Shown piece after piece: positions 47,895-60,652 of a stretch of DNA of 64,000 nucleotides. Under the pieces are notes generated by a model. It saw only the letters and a list, made by a program, of their open reading frames with translations, was not told the origin of the DNA and did no database searches. Origin of the DNA: Armillaria gallica (lineage: Eukaryota > Basidiomycota > Agaricomycetes > Agaricales > Physalacriaceae); contig JBANDB010000011.1 of NCBI GenBank assembly GCA_037576215.1, positions 3,162,001-3,226,000 of the forward strand. The letters are read 5' to 3'. Every line of letters begins with the position of its first letter. The first letter of the stretch is position 1. The translations under genes were made by a program, and so were the position numbers.

Positions 47895-49133
47895 ATGGAC
47901 CGCAAACAGCATGATCGGTGTGTCCCATCTGCGATTCCAGGCTTTTTTTCGTTGACTTCCAGCCCAAAGCTGGTGCCGGCGGTGGTCTCATTGCGAGCGT
48001 TGCTACATGTCCACTAGACGTTGTCAAGACCAAGTTGCAGGCGCAGAGAGCGGTGCAGGGGCAGGCGTCCTATCAGGGCATATTCGGTGCGTTCTGATGA
48101 TTCGCTTCCTGGCGATTTTGGCTCATTCCTGCGGCGTATCAGCGACGGTCAGAAATATATGGCTTCATGATGGCTTCCGTGGATTCTATCGAGGGCTTGG
48201 TCCTACAATATTGGGTTATCTCCCAACCTGGGCTATTTACTTTGCGGTTTACGACGGAATCAAGACTGCCTTTGGGGAGGTGCCTTTGGGGGTTCAACCG
48301 CCACCGCACGAACGGTTGTATCCTGCTGCTCAGCCCAAGGGATACCAGCCGGTGATGCGCGAACATTCGTGGTCGTTGCACATTCTGTCGGCCATGTGTG
48401 CTGGTGCAACGAGCACCATTTGTACGAATCCTTTGTGGGTCATCAAAACGCGATTCATGGTGCGGCGTATCATATATTACTTCCCGCGTGTACTGAAGAT
48501 GCTTCGTTGCTTGCTTAGACTCAGTCTCGTGACGAAGTCAGGTATCGACACACAGTTGATGCTGCTCTTACGATTTATCGGACAGAAGGATTACGAGCAT
48601 TCTACCGCGGTCTTCTTCCCAGCCTTCTTGGGATAGCACACGTCGCCGTGCAGTTTCCACTATATGAGCAACTGAAAGTTTGGGCTCGTGAGTACCCCTC
48701 CATTCCCCGATTCTAACTGCTCTCACCGTCCATTTCCCTAGAACAAGAATCGGAGGAACCATTGTCGGGCCGAGTCATATTGCTCTGTTCCGCGGCTGCC
48801 AAAATGACTGCATCCGTCGCTACTTACCCTCACGAGGTTGTGCGAACTCGACTGCAAACCCAACGGCGGCCGTTGGCGGATGATTTCTCATCCGATGGCA
48901 TGATTAAGAAATACCCCAGAGGCGGGATTATCTATATGACCCAGAAACTTATTCGGAAGGAAGGTTGGACCGCCTTGTATAGAGGACTTTCTATCAACCT
49001 CCTCCGCACTGTACCAAACAGTGCTGTTACTATGTTGACGTGCGTCTCGTTACCGCTTCTCTGGGACTATCTACTGACATAATTTCGTAGGTATGAGCTT
49101 TTGATGAGACACTTGTCATCACGGACGCCCTGA
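47895..49133 (+). CDS. Mitochondrial carrier, NAD/pyrimidine-nucleotide type
   Basis: Inner-membrane solute carrier with three repeats. Signature motifs: CPLDVVKTKLQAQ, NPLWVIKTRFM and YPHEVVRTRLQTQ. The tryptophan in the second motif (NPLWVIKTR) is typical of the NAD (NDT1), FAD (FLX1) and pyrimidine (RIM2) carrier group. GFRGFYRGLGPTILGYLPTW and ALYRGLSINLLRTVPNSAV complete the repeats. The C-terminus is ELLMRHLSSRTP. The exon starting at 47963 (PKAGAGGGLIASVAT) is firm. The first exon is not: an ATG at 47895 precedes it, but no donor in that frame is convincing, so the true start may lie further upstream. Confidence 0.82.
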
Positions 49134-51435
49134 CGTAGCTTTGTCGTTGATTAGTAGACCGGTAACAGATCCTTCTACGGACGGCAGATTGCTTCATATA
49201 CAGGGTGGTTACGAGACTAGTTGATTAGATTGAGTGGTTTATATCAGTCTGCGACTGTGAAGATTTTACAGTCCATTTGACTTGCACTATGTATATTAGT
49301 ACAACACCTACGCGTCCCCGCCGCTTTTCTTCATTTCGCTCCCGTGCACTACTCGATACATCGATACAATACAATAATGCTGTAGACTATCTTCGTTCCG
49401 GGTCCGAAGTCCAGGTTAGATGCGCGGGAGATGAAATGAATAAATCAATACTCGCGGGATGACGATGTACTTGACGGTTAACATTTATCATCCATTCATG
49501 AACAAGAATGGAAGCTGAGCATAACGAGCAATGATAAAGATCCGCATGTATGCGGGTGGGGTTGGGAAATATGTGGCTACACGTCATTCTCAACGTTCCC
49601 GGGTATAAGTGACTGATACATTTCGGATAGGAAATGACGAGCATTGCCCGAAGGCCATCCCATCGAGGATAGGAACAAACCTTCCCTTGATGTATATAAT
49701 TTTGCCAAAAGTAGATCTGTCTCGGAGGTCAACAGGCGCACAGCAATGGAACCGTGAAGGCCAGTCAATCCATTCGTAATGGGAAAATAATAGGCGGTCG
49801 TCTATGAGCCATCTGTACGGCAGAGTGATAGTGATTACAGATAGAACTTATACGCGATCGCCTCCCGAGTGACAATACCAATTTGTATCCCGAGGAGACG
49901 GTGTATGTACTTCTCTGGGTGGTAATAACAATTCATGATCGGTTTTTAGTTGGACAGAGAACCAGCGCTTCAAGTTGCCAACACCAAATTTAAACAGTAC
50001 TCCTCCATCCGTTCAAGAAAGTACTGTTCAAAGGTCTCCCTAGAACCGAAGTCAGCGCGGATGATTCACCTACTAGCCAGAGTGACGAAGAGTATCAGAT
50101 GAAGTCGCAAGGTATAACGCTGAGAGTCTAAGAATTTTTTTTTTTTTTCAAGTGGTACGCAGATTGAGAAAGATCACGGAAAGATCCTGTCGTTAGAGCG
50201 GCTGCTGTTATCCACTGAACCGAAGTCATCGCTCCATACCAAGATTTCAAAAGCCACGAGGAGAACGCGAAAAGTACTCCTGATAGATCTCGGCGACGGT
50301 TCTGGCACAAACACGATATTTCTGTTCATACTTGTAGTGAATGCATAAAGTTTTGGCAGTGGCAACGCAAGGCCGCACCTCAAAAAGTTTTTTTAACCGA
50401 GACATGCACAAGAAGACGATTAGTCGCTATCTGCGCCGTAGAATTGGCGGCGATAATGCATGCTGCAATTTTTTTCAAACGTATCAGTCAGTACAAGACA
50501 GCAAGGACTCGGACACTGGACATACCCCCCGACGCCTAACACGTGATAGCCGACACCCGACATTTACTTTCTAGTCACTTCGGAGGCGTCATACATCCTT
50601 TCTTTGATTCAGCAAAGCAACTGAAGGTAGAAGTCAATTTAGGGTAACAATGCGCTCCATTGTCAAATGAGTACAGAGCGCGCCCCCGCCCACATGTATA
50701 CGATAATCGCATTTCACATCCTACAAATATTCCCTCCGTTTGAAAGGCGCCACATCACGTCTAGGGTACCTTGAAACGGGGTGATACTTGGAGGCCCTCG
50801 AATACCGCTTTGGAAATAACGGGGCACAATATGAAAGAAGTGCGTGCGTCATAAGAAGGTAACCCGCCTACGTGATTTCAGTGAAAGAAGTTTGCAGGAA
50901 TCACAAATGTCACTTGGTGATCAATGCACATACATGATTTCATAGCGTTGGCAAAAGTATGGGTATACCGTTGAAACTTTGCTGGCAGTAAAAAAGAAGG
51001 AAAACAAGTCAAAGGAGTGGACGCGTATCAGCGAAAATAGGTTGGGATGTATGGGAATGAAGTAGAAAGCGATATGATGGTAGTGGCACACACAAGGGAA
51101 ACACACAATGCATGAATAAGGGGTAATAATTCGGCTTGGGGGGCAAGTCCGGTGAGAAGAAGAGGAAGTACGTATAAACACGGCACAAAGAGTAACTAAT
51201 GAAGGACCAAGAGGTGCCGGGATTGGATATGAAGGGTGTGCGGGTGAGCGGGGAATATTGTTGATGTCGAGGGTGAGAATATATGATAATAAAGTCAGGA
51301 AGTTGGGGACTAACGGAGGGGAAAGATGCGAATATGAAGCTACAAATAACCCATGAGAAAAGACCAAGAAATGACAGACGTAGAGACAGACGTGAGATGC
51401 AAGAAAGTACGACAGTAAAGAATGGTCCCGTGCCG
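49134..51435. other. Long intergenic region
   Basis: 2.3 kb without a supportable gene. It contains a T tract (about 50137-50149) and, from about 50920, a long stretch that is pyrimidine-rich on the minus strand and may be the 3' UTR of the next gene. Frames there are low-complexity. Confidence 0.45.
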
Positions 51436-52767
51436 TCAGTGTGGATTGTCCTGCACGGTGTCACCACTGTCACTCATCGTCTCAACCCGTACACCTCTTG
51501 ATGAGCTTACGCTCCGTATGTCGCGTCCCTCATCAGCCAGCTCCCTATTCAGCAGCTCACCCCGTCTGTCATTAGTACCAGGACTGTCCCCTTCTTCTAC
51601 AGGCTGGCCCATAAAGTCAGGCTTCCGCAGCGCTTTCCTGAAAGCATCCGCCATTATTGCTGCGTCTGCGCCGGAAAACGGACCTGCATCGCCTGCACTC
51701 CCTGACACCGTGGATGCCCCATCGGGTGACACTATGCTCGGAGCACGTTGCCCGTGCCCGACAGAACTCTGGGGTTCGCCCGCACCGGCGGCCAAGAGCG
51801 GCGAACCAGGAGAGTTTCCCACTACATGCGCCATCATCGGCGATGAAGAGCCCATAGAGTTTCGGTTGGATTCGAGTTCGGCGTTACGCCGGCGTATCCG
51901 TCGGAGGATGAAAAATGCGAGTATGCATGTTGTGGCAATGGCAAGGAAGCCGAGAACGACTATGACGGCGATAGCCCAGTGTGGGAAATTGGAGTCGCTT
52001 CCACCAGACTGAACATTGCCACTACCATTGCTGGTTGAGCTCCCAGAACCAGACTCGGATGCAGTTGACGTTGTTGCTGTACTGGTGTATGGAGATGACG
52101 AACTTGCTGACGAGGTTGATGATGATGATGATCTGGAGGATGTTGCGGACATTGCTGAAAGAACGGAGTCGGCATATGTCGTTTCTGTCATAAAATAAGG
52201 CGACGTAAAGACAGTCACAAGGATTAGAACTCACGAACTGCAGTAAAGTGAGTCTGGGTTAATTCTGAGCCATCCAACTCTGAGTCGTTCCGCGTAACGA
52301 CCCAGTAAAAGGTATATGTTAGATTTGAGCCACTCCAAGCTGCGCCATCAGTACCAAACCATGTGTCGTTCACTTGAGCAGTAAGGGAACCAGCTTGATT
52401 TCTGGGGTTTGTTTGATTGGGAAAGAAGAGCAGCTGCTCTCTTGAGTCTGCGCGGAAAAGATATACATTGACTTCATTCGTCTGAGTGAATTCGGGTAGA
52501 CCAGAGTTCCCTGAAAAAGACAGTGAGGATGGATATATATGGACAGTGCTAAAAAAGAGAACACGTACAGACGAAGGTAGCCCATTGATGCTGAGGAAAA
52601 ACGGAATCTGCTGAAGGAAAACACGAAATGACCTCGTTGCCGGAGTTGACCTCGCAATTATATTCTGCTTGCTCTGAGAAAGATGGATCAGGGAACTGCG
52701 CGGGAAAGAACAAAGAGCAGGTATGACGACGCACCGACTCCATCCTGGTTAACGATCTGCCGCACAT
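51436..52767 (-). CDS. Single-pass membrane protein with extracellular domain
   Basis: Type I membrane protein typical of agaricomycetes; function unknown. The extracellular part (AEYNCEVNSGNEVISCFPS, WNSGLPEFTQTNEVNVYLF, NDTWFGTDGAAWSG, TYTFYWVVTRNDSELDGSEL) looks like a beta-rich ligand-binding domain. A Ser/Thr/Gly stalk, one membrane helix (WAIAVIVVLGFLAIATTCIL), a basic stop-transfer (RRIRRR) and a cytosolic tail of about 145 residues follow. This layout recalls wall-stress sensors such as Mid2/Wsc, but no named domain is recognised. Introns were placed at about 52243-52193 and 52562-52512. The N-terminus is unresolved: no convincing signal peptide was found, and the start given is only the first ATG of the frame. 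Confidence 0.65.
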
Positions 52768-53411
52768 TCAAGGCCATTGGCTCATGTATCCTGCGTCGTT
52801 TTGGTGCGCGAGAACGAGAAGAACCAGCGTCGGCTGGAGTCTGGGTAGGCCAGGGCGAATTTTCAGAGGGAGATGGAGACATTGAAGGGCAAAGTCTAGA
52901 GAAAAGCGAAGAATTACGAGGAAAAGTAGGATCTATATCGCATTATCCAGGGAGAAGGGGAGGAAAATGGGTACTTGCGCTAGGCAAGTGGACGACAACG
53001 ACGACGAGCAGCGAAGAGTCCAAGACAGGTCACGGCTGTTACGGCTCGTCACAACCGAGCCCTCACGCTCTCACGATGATACAATATTTAGAGTGACCCC
53101 GGTCACCCTCGCTTGCATATGTAAGCGCAGCCATTTTTATTTCACAGCGACAACCGCGACATCAGATGGACGTGATTGATACATGCCCATTGCCCACTGC
53201 CCAAGTACCGCTACATAGCACAACCCAACGGTATCCAGTATCCATTCTACTCTATCCACCCAGTATCTCAGAATAGCATGGGAACGAGCCTCGTGGTGCC
53301 CTCAGTGTATAACGAGCTAGGCTAAATTTGGCAAATGTGATGATATAAAATTTAATTTTGAATTCTCAGGGTCGTCTACCACGTGATCGGGCCGCACTTC
53401 CGCGACCGGGT
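52768..53411. other. Divergent intergenic region
   Basis: Lies between the membrane-protein gene (minus) and the PEX8-like gene (plus). A minus frame starting MSPSPSENSPWPTQTPADAG (52882) could be a 5' exon of the membrane-protein gene, but I could not join it convincingly. Confidence 0.35.
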
Positions 53412-55551
53412 ATGATGTCAATCTTCCCCTTTGCCTCCGTCCGCCACAGGTTCACCATGTACCGTAACCTCCTGGCGCATCTCTCCAGGCCGACGACCTC
53501 CCTGCCGCTCGAGACGATCCAGGCTGCTCTTGCTCATCATCTTGCTCATCTCTCGCCACTGCCGACACCGTTGGCCGCGACCGCTGTATCGTCACCGCTC
53601 TTTCTTTCGCATCCACTCACGCTTGCCAAGCTCGACGCGCTCTCGACGGCTTTCCGACATGCGCTGCATATCAAATTCGACCTACTTAAACGCGATGCCG
53701 AACAAAGGTCCGCACTGGGCGCCGTCTTCTCGCGAGCCGTGAGAACCCGTCTCGCTTTGTGGGTCGATGCTCTTATTAAAGGCCTGCAAGGTGGACAGCC
53801 CATCATGAGGCTCGCTTGTTCAACGGGCGTAATATTGGGGATCAATGATGTAAAACTTACATCCCAGGGATACGTCGAGAATGAAGTTGTGTTGTCACTA
53901 GCCGAGGTTATGGACCTTTACAAGTATGATACGTTCCCTCTTCCTTCGCCAAGCGGTACTGGGGAATGGGAGAAGGAGTTTCAGCCCCAGGGAGATGGTG
54001 ATGGTGAGTGAACCTTTTCTTATGGTATTTCCTTACTTACGCCTTTCTCTAGTTGACCTGTTGTCCATCGCGTTGATACTTTCCTCGCGCTCCCTGCCTC
54101 TGATTTCCGAAGAGAAGCTTAAAGCCCTTCCTTTGGAAATACTGTTGCAGTTATTGACGGCAACGATATCGACCGCATTCCTTGCTGGCAAGTTCCTGTC
54201 CTCGCCACCGGTATGTCTTTTTACTCGTCTCTCTATTACCGACACACATGGAGAATGCTCTTACAATAATGAGAGCATCAGTTCTAGACCTCCTCGGCCT
54301 ATCCTATACTTTCCTCATATATATGGGCATTGGCGGTGCTCACCCCATTTTTAATTTAAGCAACCCGAGTCGCCGATAATGGCCTCCATCGCACCACTCT
54401 CAAAATTATCCAGTCTCGCCCACTCTCTCCTTTTGGACTCGCGGCCGAAGGATGGTCTTGTGACCGCACAAACCACACTCACGACACTGCGTGAAATATG
54501 TGCCCACGTTGAAACGGATTACCGAGCATGTCTACAGGAACCCGAATCCCCAGCATTACCCTGGCTGAGGCTCAAAACTCTCCTCTTCTCAACAATTATG
54601 ATCGCTGAATCTGTGCTATCTTCCATCATATATGTGCCCCCGACTTCGACGACGACTTCCATTGCTCTGACGACGCTCTTCGCACTCTCCCATCTAGCGT
54701 TTGTGATACAGCAGTTTGGTGGTATCACCGCCTCTGGAGATGGATTCAAGGAGTTGAAAAAGACGGTCTATCTTGCTTTGGATATCATCGCCAGCCAAGG
54801 TGATGAAGAGGGGGAGAGGTTTGTATATGAGCTCCGAGACAGCAATACTAACTCCAAAGATACAGCAGACTTTGTTCTCGCGAAGAAGGCCTTCGTGCTC
54901 GCATGCGTTGAACAGTTGATTCCGGTGCTCAGCGCAGAGTGTATAGAGCGGGACGTATGGCCACTCTGCGAGTCTCACCTCTCCGAACCGAGCCATCGAG
55001 AAACCTACGAATCAGCACATTCAGTCGTGCTCGCTGTCTTGAGCAATAGTAAGGACACTGTCAAACGCATGGTGCCGTTCTACACACAGTGTCTGGTTGA
55101 TAATTCTGGCGACGGTGGCCTAGACACGCATCAATTGTGTTTAGCCTTCTCGACACTCGTCCGGTGCGCGTGCGAGAGTGGTGATTCTGCGCTAGGATGG
55201 TTCCCGGTTGATTCTCTTATCCGTGAGATCAAGCAAACTCGGACAGACGAGAAAAGGGCGAAGAGGCTGAGACTCGGGTTGATATCATGCGTGTCCGCTG
55301 TCCGAGGCGTACAGATGCTTGAGAGGATTTTGGTGGAGGTTAGACGCGTTTTGTGTGGGAGCCAAGGGAAGAGCACCGGACCACCTGTCCGTGCCAATGA
55401 TCGCATGGAGGAGGTTGAAAAACTGGCAGAAGAGATTATTCATCATGTGGGAGGTGTCGATGGTGAGAAGGAGTTTGTTATCCGATGGTGGAGTGAACAT
55501 AGGGCAACTTTTGCCGTAGATAAGGAAGACACCGAGTTGGCGCGGTTGTGA
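53412..55551 (+). CDS. PEX8-like intraperoxisomal peroxin
   Basis: Exons 53412-54003, 54053-54210 and 54361-55551 give 646 residues of mostly alpha-helical protein. The pattern resembles fungal PEX8, the luminal-side peroxin that links docking and RING complexes in matrix-protein import: TTLFALSHLAFVIQQFGG, LALDIIASQ, YESAHSVVLAVLSNS, MVPFYTQCLVD, QLCLAFSTLVRCAC, VIRWWSEH. The C-terminus ARL fits the PTS1 consensus, and yeast PEX8 also carries a PTS1. The assignment rests on remembered sequence patterns, not a search. Starts at 53412, 53415 or 53457 (MYRNLLAHLSRP) are all possible. Confidence 0.6.
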
Positions 55552-57701
55552 CTTCTGTGTAGTAAATCTATCAATAACATGCAAATAACACGAGCCTACG
55601 GCTTTTTGCGGTTCCGTCGGCTCTCGGAAGGAAACGTGTTTGATCTCGGCTGGGACGGTCACCATGTCGACTCATCCTTCAATGTTGGATGTCCACCAAG
55701 TGAAGTTATTCTACACATGAGATCGTGTCGCAGACATTCCTCGTGCTTTCAATTTTCGTACTTCCAATTCCTCATTCATCATACCTCTTCGTTGACCCGA
55801 ACAAAGATCACATTCGCTGAGGTTGAATACTACTTGAAAGGCAACTGCTTCATCTCCTCCGCGGAACTACTGTTTACCATGGATGTGCGTGTCTTCTAGT
55901 CTCAGAACACACCTGTGATCTCAGCTGCCATCGACCTCGGTTCAATTGGTTATCGCGTTCTCATGTACATTACGGATACAATGCTAATATCGGGGTATGT
56001 CAGATGGCGGTACTGAAACTACTAAACAGTGGGTCACCGAGAGTCGTTGACAATCTTTGAATGGGTCGTATCTAGCACTACGATGACGTTGAGTGAGTGC
56101 CCGAGGCCGACGACATGTGTAAAGGTGACTTGTATCGTTGTTCGTCAAATCCGCATGGGCTAGACTCTAGCTTGTAAGCAAGGCTTTCTGATTGTTTGTA
56201 CACTTGGGCCTGCATAGTAATGGGTACCATTATAGGTTATATCACACGTCCTTCGGCTTGAGAGCGCTTGGCCCTCCCTGGAGCTTGGGCCTGACACATC
56301 ACGATAGGCTTCAATGAAGTTCGATTCTATAAATGATCCTACACCGAGATCCCAGCCGGAATTTTACGGCTGCCCAACAGCTTACATTTTCGCTACAAAG
56401 ATACCGGCCACCGGTTCAATGCGAAATCGAAGTGCTTCACGTACTTTCGATTTACCTTTTTAACTCACACAATGGCCTCTATATGTAACGGTGCGCTCTC
56501 CAAATTTCGGGGCCTTGGCCTTAGCGACAGTCGCTCATACGATGACGCTTAGTTCAATGTTCTGTTCCCTACTTGCCTTTCCATGTGGTGTACACTGATT
56601 CAAAAAGGTACTGATCTACATGGTCCGGGGATCTTGCGCTTGCGGTGATCTCGCATAACTGGTTGCGCTTCCGCACTGTGCACCGTTGCTTATTGCCACC
56701 TTCCATATGAGCTGACTTTGCGTAAGCTGGAGCTTTATCGGGGCCACGACCGCTGACATACTTGGCTATACGCTGGATGCGCCCATGGCAAATAACGCAA
56801 TCCTCATCGTTGAACGACTATTGGAACTTTATAGATTGCGGAGCAAAAACGAGGCTTCGATTGACTTCATCCTTGGATAATCCATCTCTAGATTATCTCA
56901 TTCCCAAGACTCGGGTTCGGAGCTATCCAGCTGCATATCGATATTCGTCGATGGTTCGAATCTCGATAGCATTTGCAATTGCCATGAGGACTCATGTACA
57001 TCTGATCATTTAGAGAAGCGTCTGATGCTCTTATGATCAATAGGCCGGATCCCCTTGCAGAAAAATTAATGTCACAACACCCACATAAGTTACCTACCTC
57101 GTTAACAAGTCTAATCCGGCGCCTCAAGGCAAGGAGTCTGGTGGACCTGCAGGTGGTTCGAGCCCTGTAACCATCGAATACTAATGTTTGCCTTTTCTAT
57201 CAGATCCTTTAGCCATCAGATGCAACAACTATACATGTACCCGACGGGCTCCGACCTAATATTGCCTGACAATCCAGCAGTCGTTCCTGGTTTTTTGGTC
57301 AGAAATGATTGAATGCCGGACCGGCTAAAATTCAAACGCCGGGTCTTGGCTACTAGAAGCCCGACCATGCCATCAGTATTTCGAAACCGTGACCGCATTC
57401 CGCTGGTATTTAGATCCAGACCAGAGCCTGCATCTCGCTGCATGGCTTCTTCCGTCAATCGGATTGAGTAGCCTGCAGGGGTATAGATATCTGAGAAGTA
57501 TATCCAACGGTGCTCGGATCCATTACAAAGAATCCACCTTACTACCAAAATCTCTCCAATCGTCCCTCGCGTTACGGGCCCTTAGCGCGCTCCGGTACCT
57601 CCGAACCAGGCAAAAAGGACTGGAGGAGTAATATAAATCTCGTGTCGGCGCCAATAACTCGTGTCGCCCCTTCTTCCTCTCCGTCACTCCTGTTGTTATA
57701 T
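55552..57701. other. Long intergenic region
   Basis: 2.1 kb without a supportable gene. Short frames only (for example 55579-55899). Two box-B-like strings (GGTTCGAA near 56950, GGTTCGAGCCC near 57149) were checked and do not fold as tRNAs. Confidence 0.45.
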
Positions 57702-60438
57702 ATGGCGTCGACAACGCTCACGGAGACTCTGTTAACCATTCCTGATAATGTATCTATCTCCCAGTTTATGCTGGACTGCCAACATCCTTTACGACCGCAA
57801 CGAGGTGACACGCCGTGTTTTACAGATAATGATTCAGGTCAAATTGTCAGTTTCGACGAAGTGAGTGTCGTTACCGTCGTCTCCCATTTTGTAATTGTCC
57901 TAACTGTTACTCAGGTAAAGCTTCGTACTCAACTACTGGCTGCCGCATTGAATACCAGGTATAACCTTTGTCAGTTTTCTGTTTGATGACACTGTTTCGG
58001 GACTGAACGTCACATAACTATGCGTAGCTGACAACGACGTCGGTAAGTTGGTCATGGATACCTTTCTGGAAGACGAACTTACCAACAATTGGTTTCCAGT
58101 TCTGATTTGTAGTCCCAATCATGTTGGTCAGTACCATTTGACCTGTCCGTGTCGCTCAACGCCAGTCATTGAGGCTAATACTTCAAACACTTAGACTACG
58201 CTGTTGCGACTTGGTCGGTCCATCAGATCGGCGGTATTGTCACGTAAGGCTCCCTTTTCATTTTGGTAGAGTGCCACAAGGTTCTGAAGCGGTCCATATG
58301 TAGTCCGGCAAACCCTGGAATGACGCCGGAGGAACTATGTTATCAGCTTCAGATCACCAAAGCTTCTTTCATCATAGTTCATTCAGCTGCGGTAATTACC
58401 GCACAAACAGCTGCTCGGAAATGCAACCTACCCCCGACACGCATCATCTTACTCGATGATTGTGAACACTACGACTTATACAGCGTCCCTGAACTAATAT
58501 CGGAGGCCTTGGCAAATCAATATTCGTTTTCTCCGAAGCTTTTGAAGCCCGGGGAAGGCAGTACTAAATTGGCTTTACTAATGCTCAGTAGCGGGACGAC
58601 CGGGAAGCCAAAGGTGAAACGTCTATGTCCCTGCGTGCCTATGATGACTGACGCAAAGAGTTAGGCTGTTAAGATCCCACACCGCGCTATCATTGCTAAT
58701 TTAGTTCAGCTAGCAATACATCACCAAGTGTACACGTACCATAAAGGACCGTCCCGAGGATTCAGATGCGGGGATAGTTTACTTGGAGGTATGCCAAATT
58801 TACTCGCCCAGACTGTTCATATGCTCACTAGCACCAGTGCTACCTTTCTTTCGTAAGAAGCGTATTGAATGAGACCAAATGCCTTGTCATTAACACCGCT
58901 TAGATGTCGCTGGCCTTCTTCTATCGGTAAGCATGCATTTCATTCTACCCCTATGGGCTGAAACGCTGAAACGCAAACGTGCAGATGCATTTACCAGTGT
59001 TTTGCGGGGTAGGATTACCATGTTCCGCTCTTTATGGTGCTGAGACTGAAGCAAACATTACAGATGTCCATAATCGTTGTTCGTCGATTTGACTTTGTCA
59101 ATATGCTGCGAAGTATCGCACGCTATCGAATAACTGATTTAGTGTCCGTCAATGATGTTTCAATCTCTCCTGCCGCTAACTATCTTTTATAGAATCGTCC
59201 CTCCCCAAGCAGTTGCATTATGCAAGGTGTGAAAAGCGGTCAGTATTTCATCCGTACACCAAGTACTGATTCGCAGGAAAGCATTCAGCGGTGAAATCTT
59301 ACGACATGTCGAGTGTAAAATGTGTAATCGTTGGCGCTGCTCCCATGACCAAGGAGATTAACGCCCTTCTTTTCAACGTGTTTCCCTCTGCTCAAATCGG
59401 ACAGGCATATGGTTAACTGTTCCCGAGATATGAAGAGTTTCTACTAATATGTTTATGTCAAGGTACCACCGAGACACCTGCCGTGCTTGCCACAGTGCCT
59501 TTTGAGCAGCAGAGAGGTCCAGTCGGGAGTAGGGTGCTCTATTGTTACATGGCCCGGACCCTATTAACAATGTTTATCTCACAGGCGCGGGAAGGCTCTT
59601 ACCGGGTGTTGAAGCGCGCGTCGTGAAGTTCGACGGTACTTTTGCTCGACATGGGGAGCCCGGAGAATTGGAAGTTCGATGCCCCAATATGGCTCTCGGT
59701 TATCTGGACAATGAAGAAGCGTACGTGAAACCATCGCTTTGCATTCATTTCCCAGGATGAAATGTCAGATGAAGCACCCTCGAAACCTTCCGTGACGGGT
59801 ATGTGAACCTATACGGTTATAAATCACTCAAATCATCATCGATTCTTCAGGTGGATACGTACAGGTGACGAAGTTATATTAACGAAGGACCGAGAGGTTT
59901 ATATCGTTGACCGCATAAAGGTGTGACATCAATTCTTATCTTCTTGAATGCTATTAATCACTAAAGCAGGAATTCATCAAAGTGAACGGTTATCAGGTTG
60001 CACCTGCGGAGCTGGAAGGTTGTCTATTAGACCATCCGGATGTGGTTGAATCGTGTGTCATTGGTGTTCCTCATGACTACTGTAAGTCCGTCTTTCTCTA
60101 GTACACGATCTCCGAGTTCACTGTACTACAGCTGGGGAAGTTCCCTTGGCCTTTGTTGCGCTGTCGTCGGATGCGAACAAGCGTATTCGACAGAATCCAT
60201 CTGCCTCCAGAGCTATCAAACAATCTATATTACAAGTGAGCTGTTCAATAATCCACAACGTGACCACGAGTTTACGAAACTGGTGCAGCATGTCACGAGA
60301 AACAAAGTTAGGTATAAGCACCTCACTGATGTTAGGTTCGTTCCCAGTATTCCCCAGACTGCCAGTGGAAAAATTCTACGGAGGCAGTTCCGCGAGCAGT
60401 CCAAGACTGTATGTCATGCTCCAATGGCGAAGTTATGA
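57702..60438 (+). CDS. Acyl-CoA / 4-coumarate-CoA ligase family, PTS1 AKL (copy 1)
   Basis: ANL-superfamily enzyme that activates a carboxylic acid through an adenylate to its CoA thioester. Starts MASTTLTETLLTIPDNVSIS. Core motifs: LSSGTTGKPK then AVKIPH, IVGAAPMTKEI, QAYGTTETPA, DGWIRTGDE, DRIKEFIKVNGYQVAPAELE and PQTASGKILRR. All join in frame only through many short introns, including a 15-nt exon (58838-58852, giving LPFF) and a 23-nt exon (58904-58926). The C-terminus is PMAKL; the last three residues (AKL) are a PTS1, so a peroxisomal location is expected. The substrate (fatty, phenylpropanoid or other acid) cannot be read from sequence here. Confidence 0.9.
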
Positions 60439-60652
60439 GTAATTACGAAGTGGGGAGGTTGTAACTTATATTCAGTCGGACCCGATCATTGATCATGTGG
60501 GGCGACTTGTGGGGAAATATGTAATAATATACACGTTGTTCTCAAGTTCAACGGCCCGGATTCGCTCGCTTTATCCAACAGAGGGTCGCTCATACTCCGG
60601 AGATCAACAAAGACAACACTATAGGTAGAGACCGACATCACGGGACTCAATC

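Noticed and set aside
50921..51473. Two overlapping minus-strand frames of about 150 codons
   Set aside because: Low-complexity pyrimidine-rich sequence downstream of a minus-strand gene; more likely 3' UTR.
56940..57170. Possible tRNA genes (GGTTCGAATC and GGTTCGAGCCC box-B-like strings)
   Set aside because: The flanking bases do not form T-arm or acceptor stems and no matching box A lies at the right distance.
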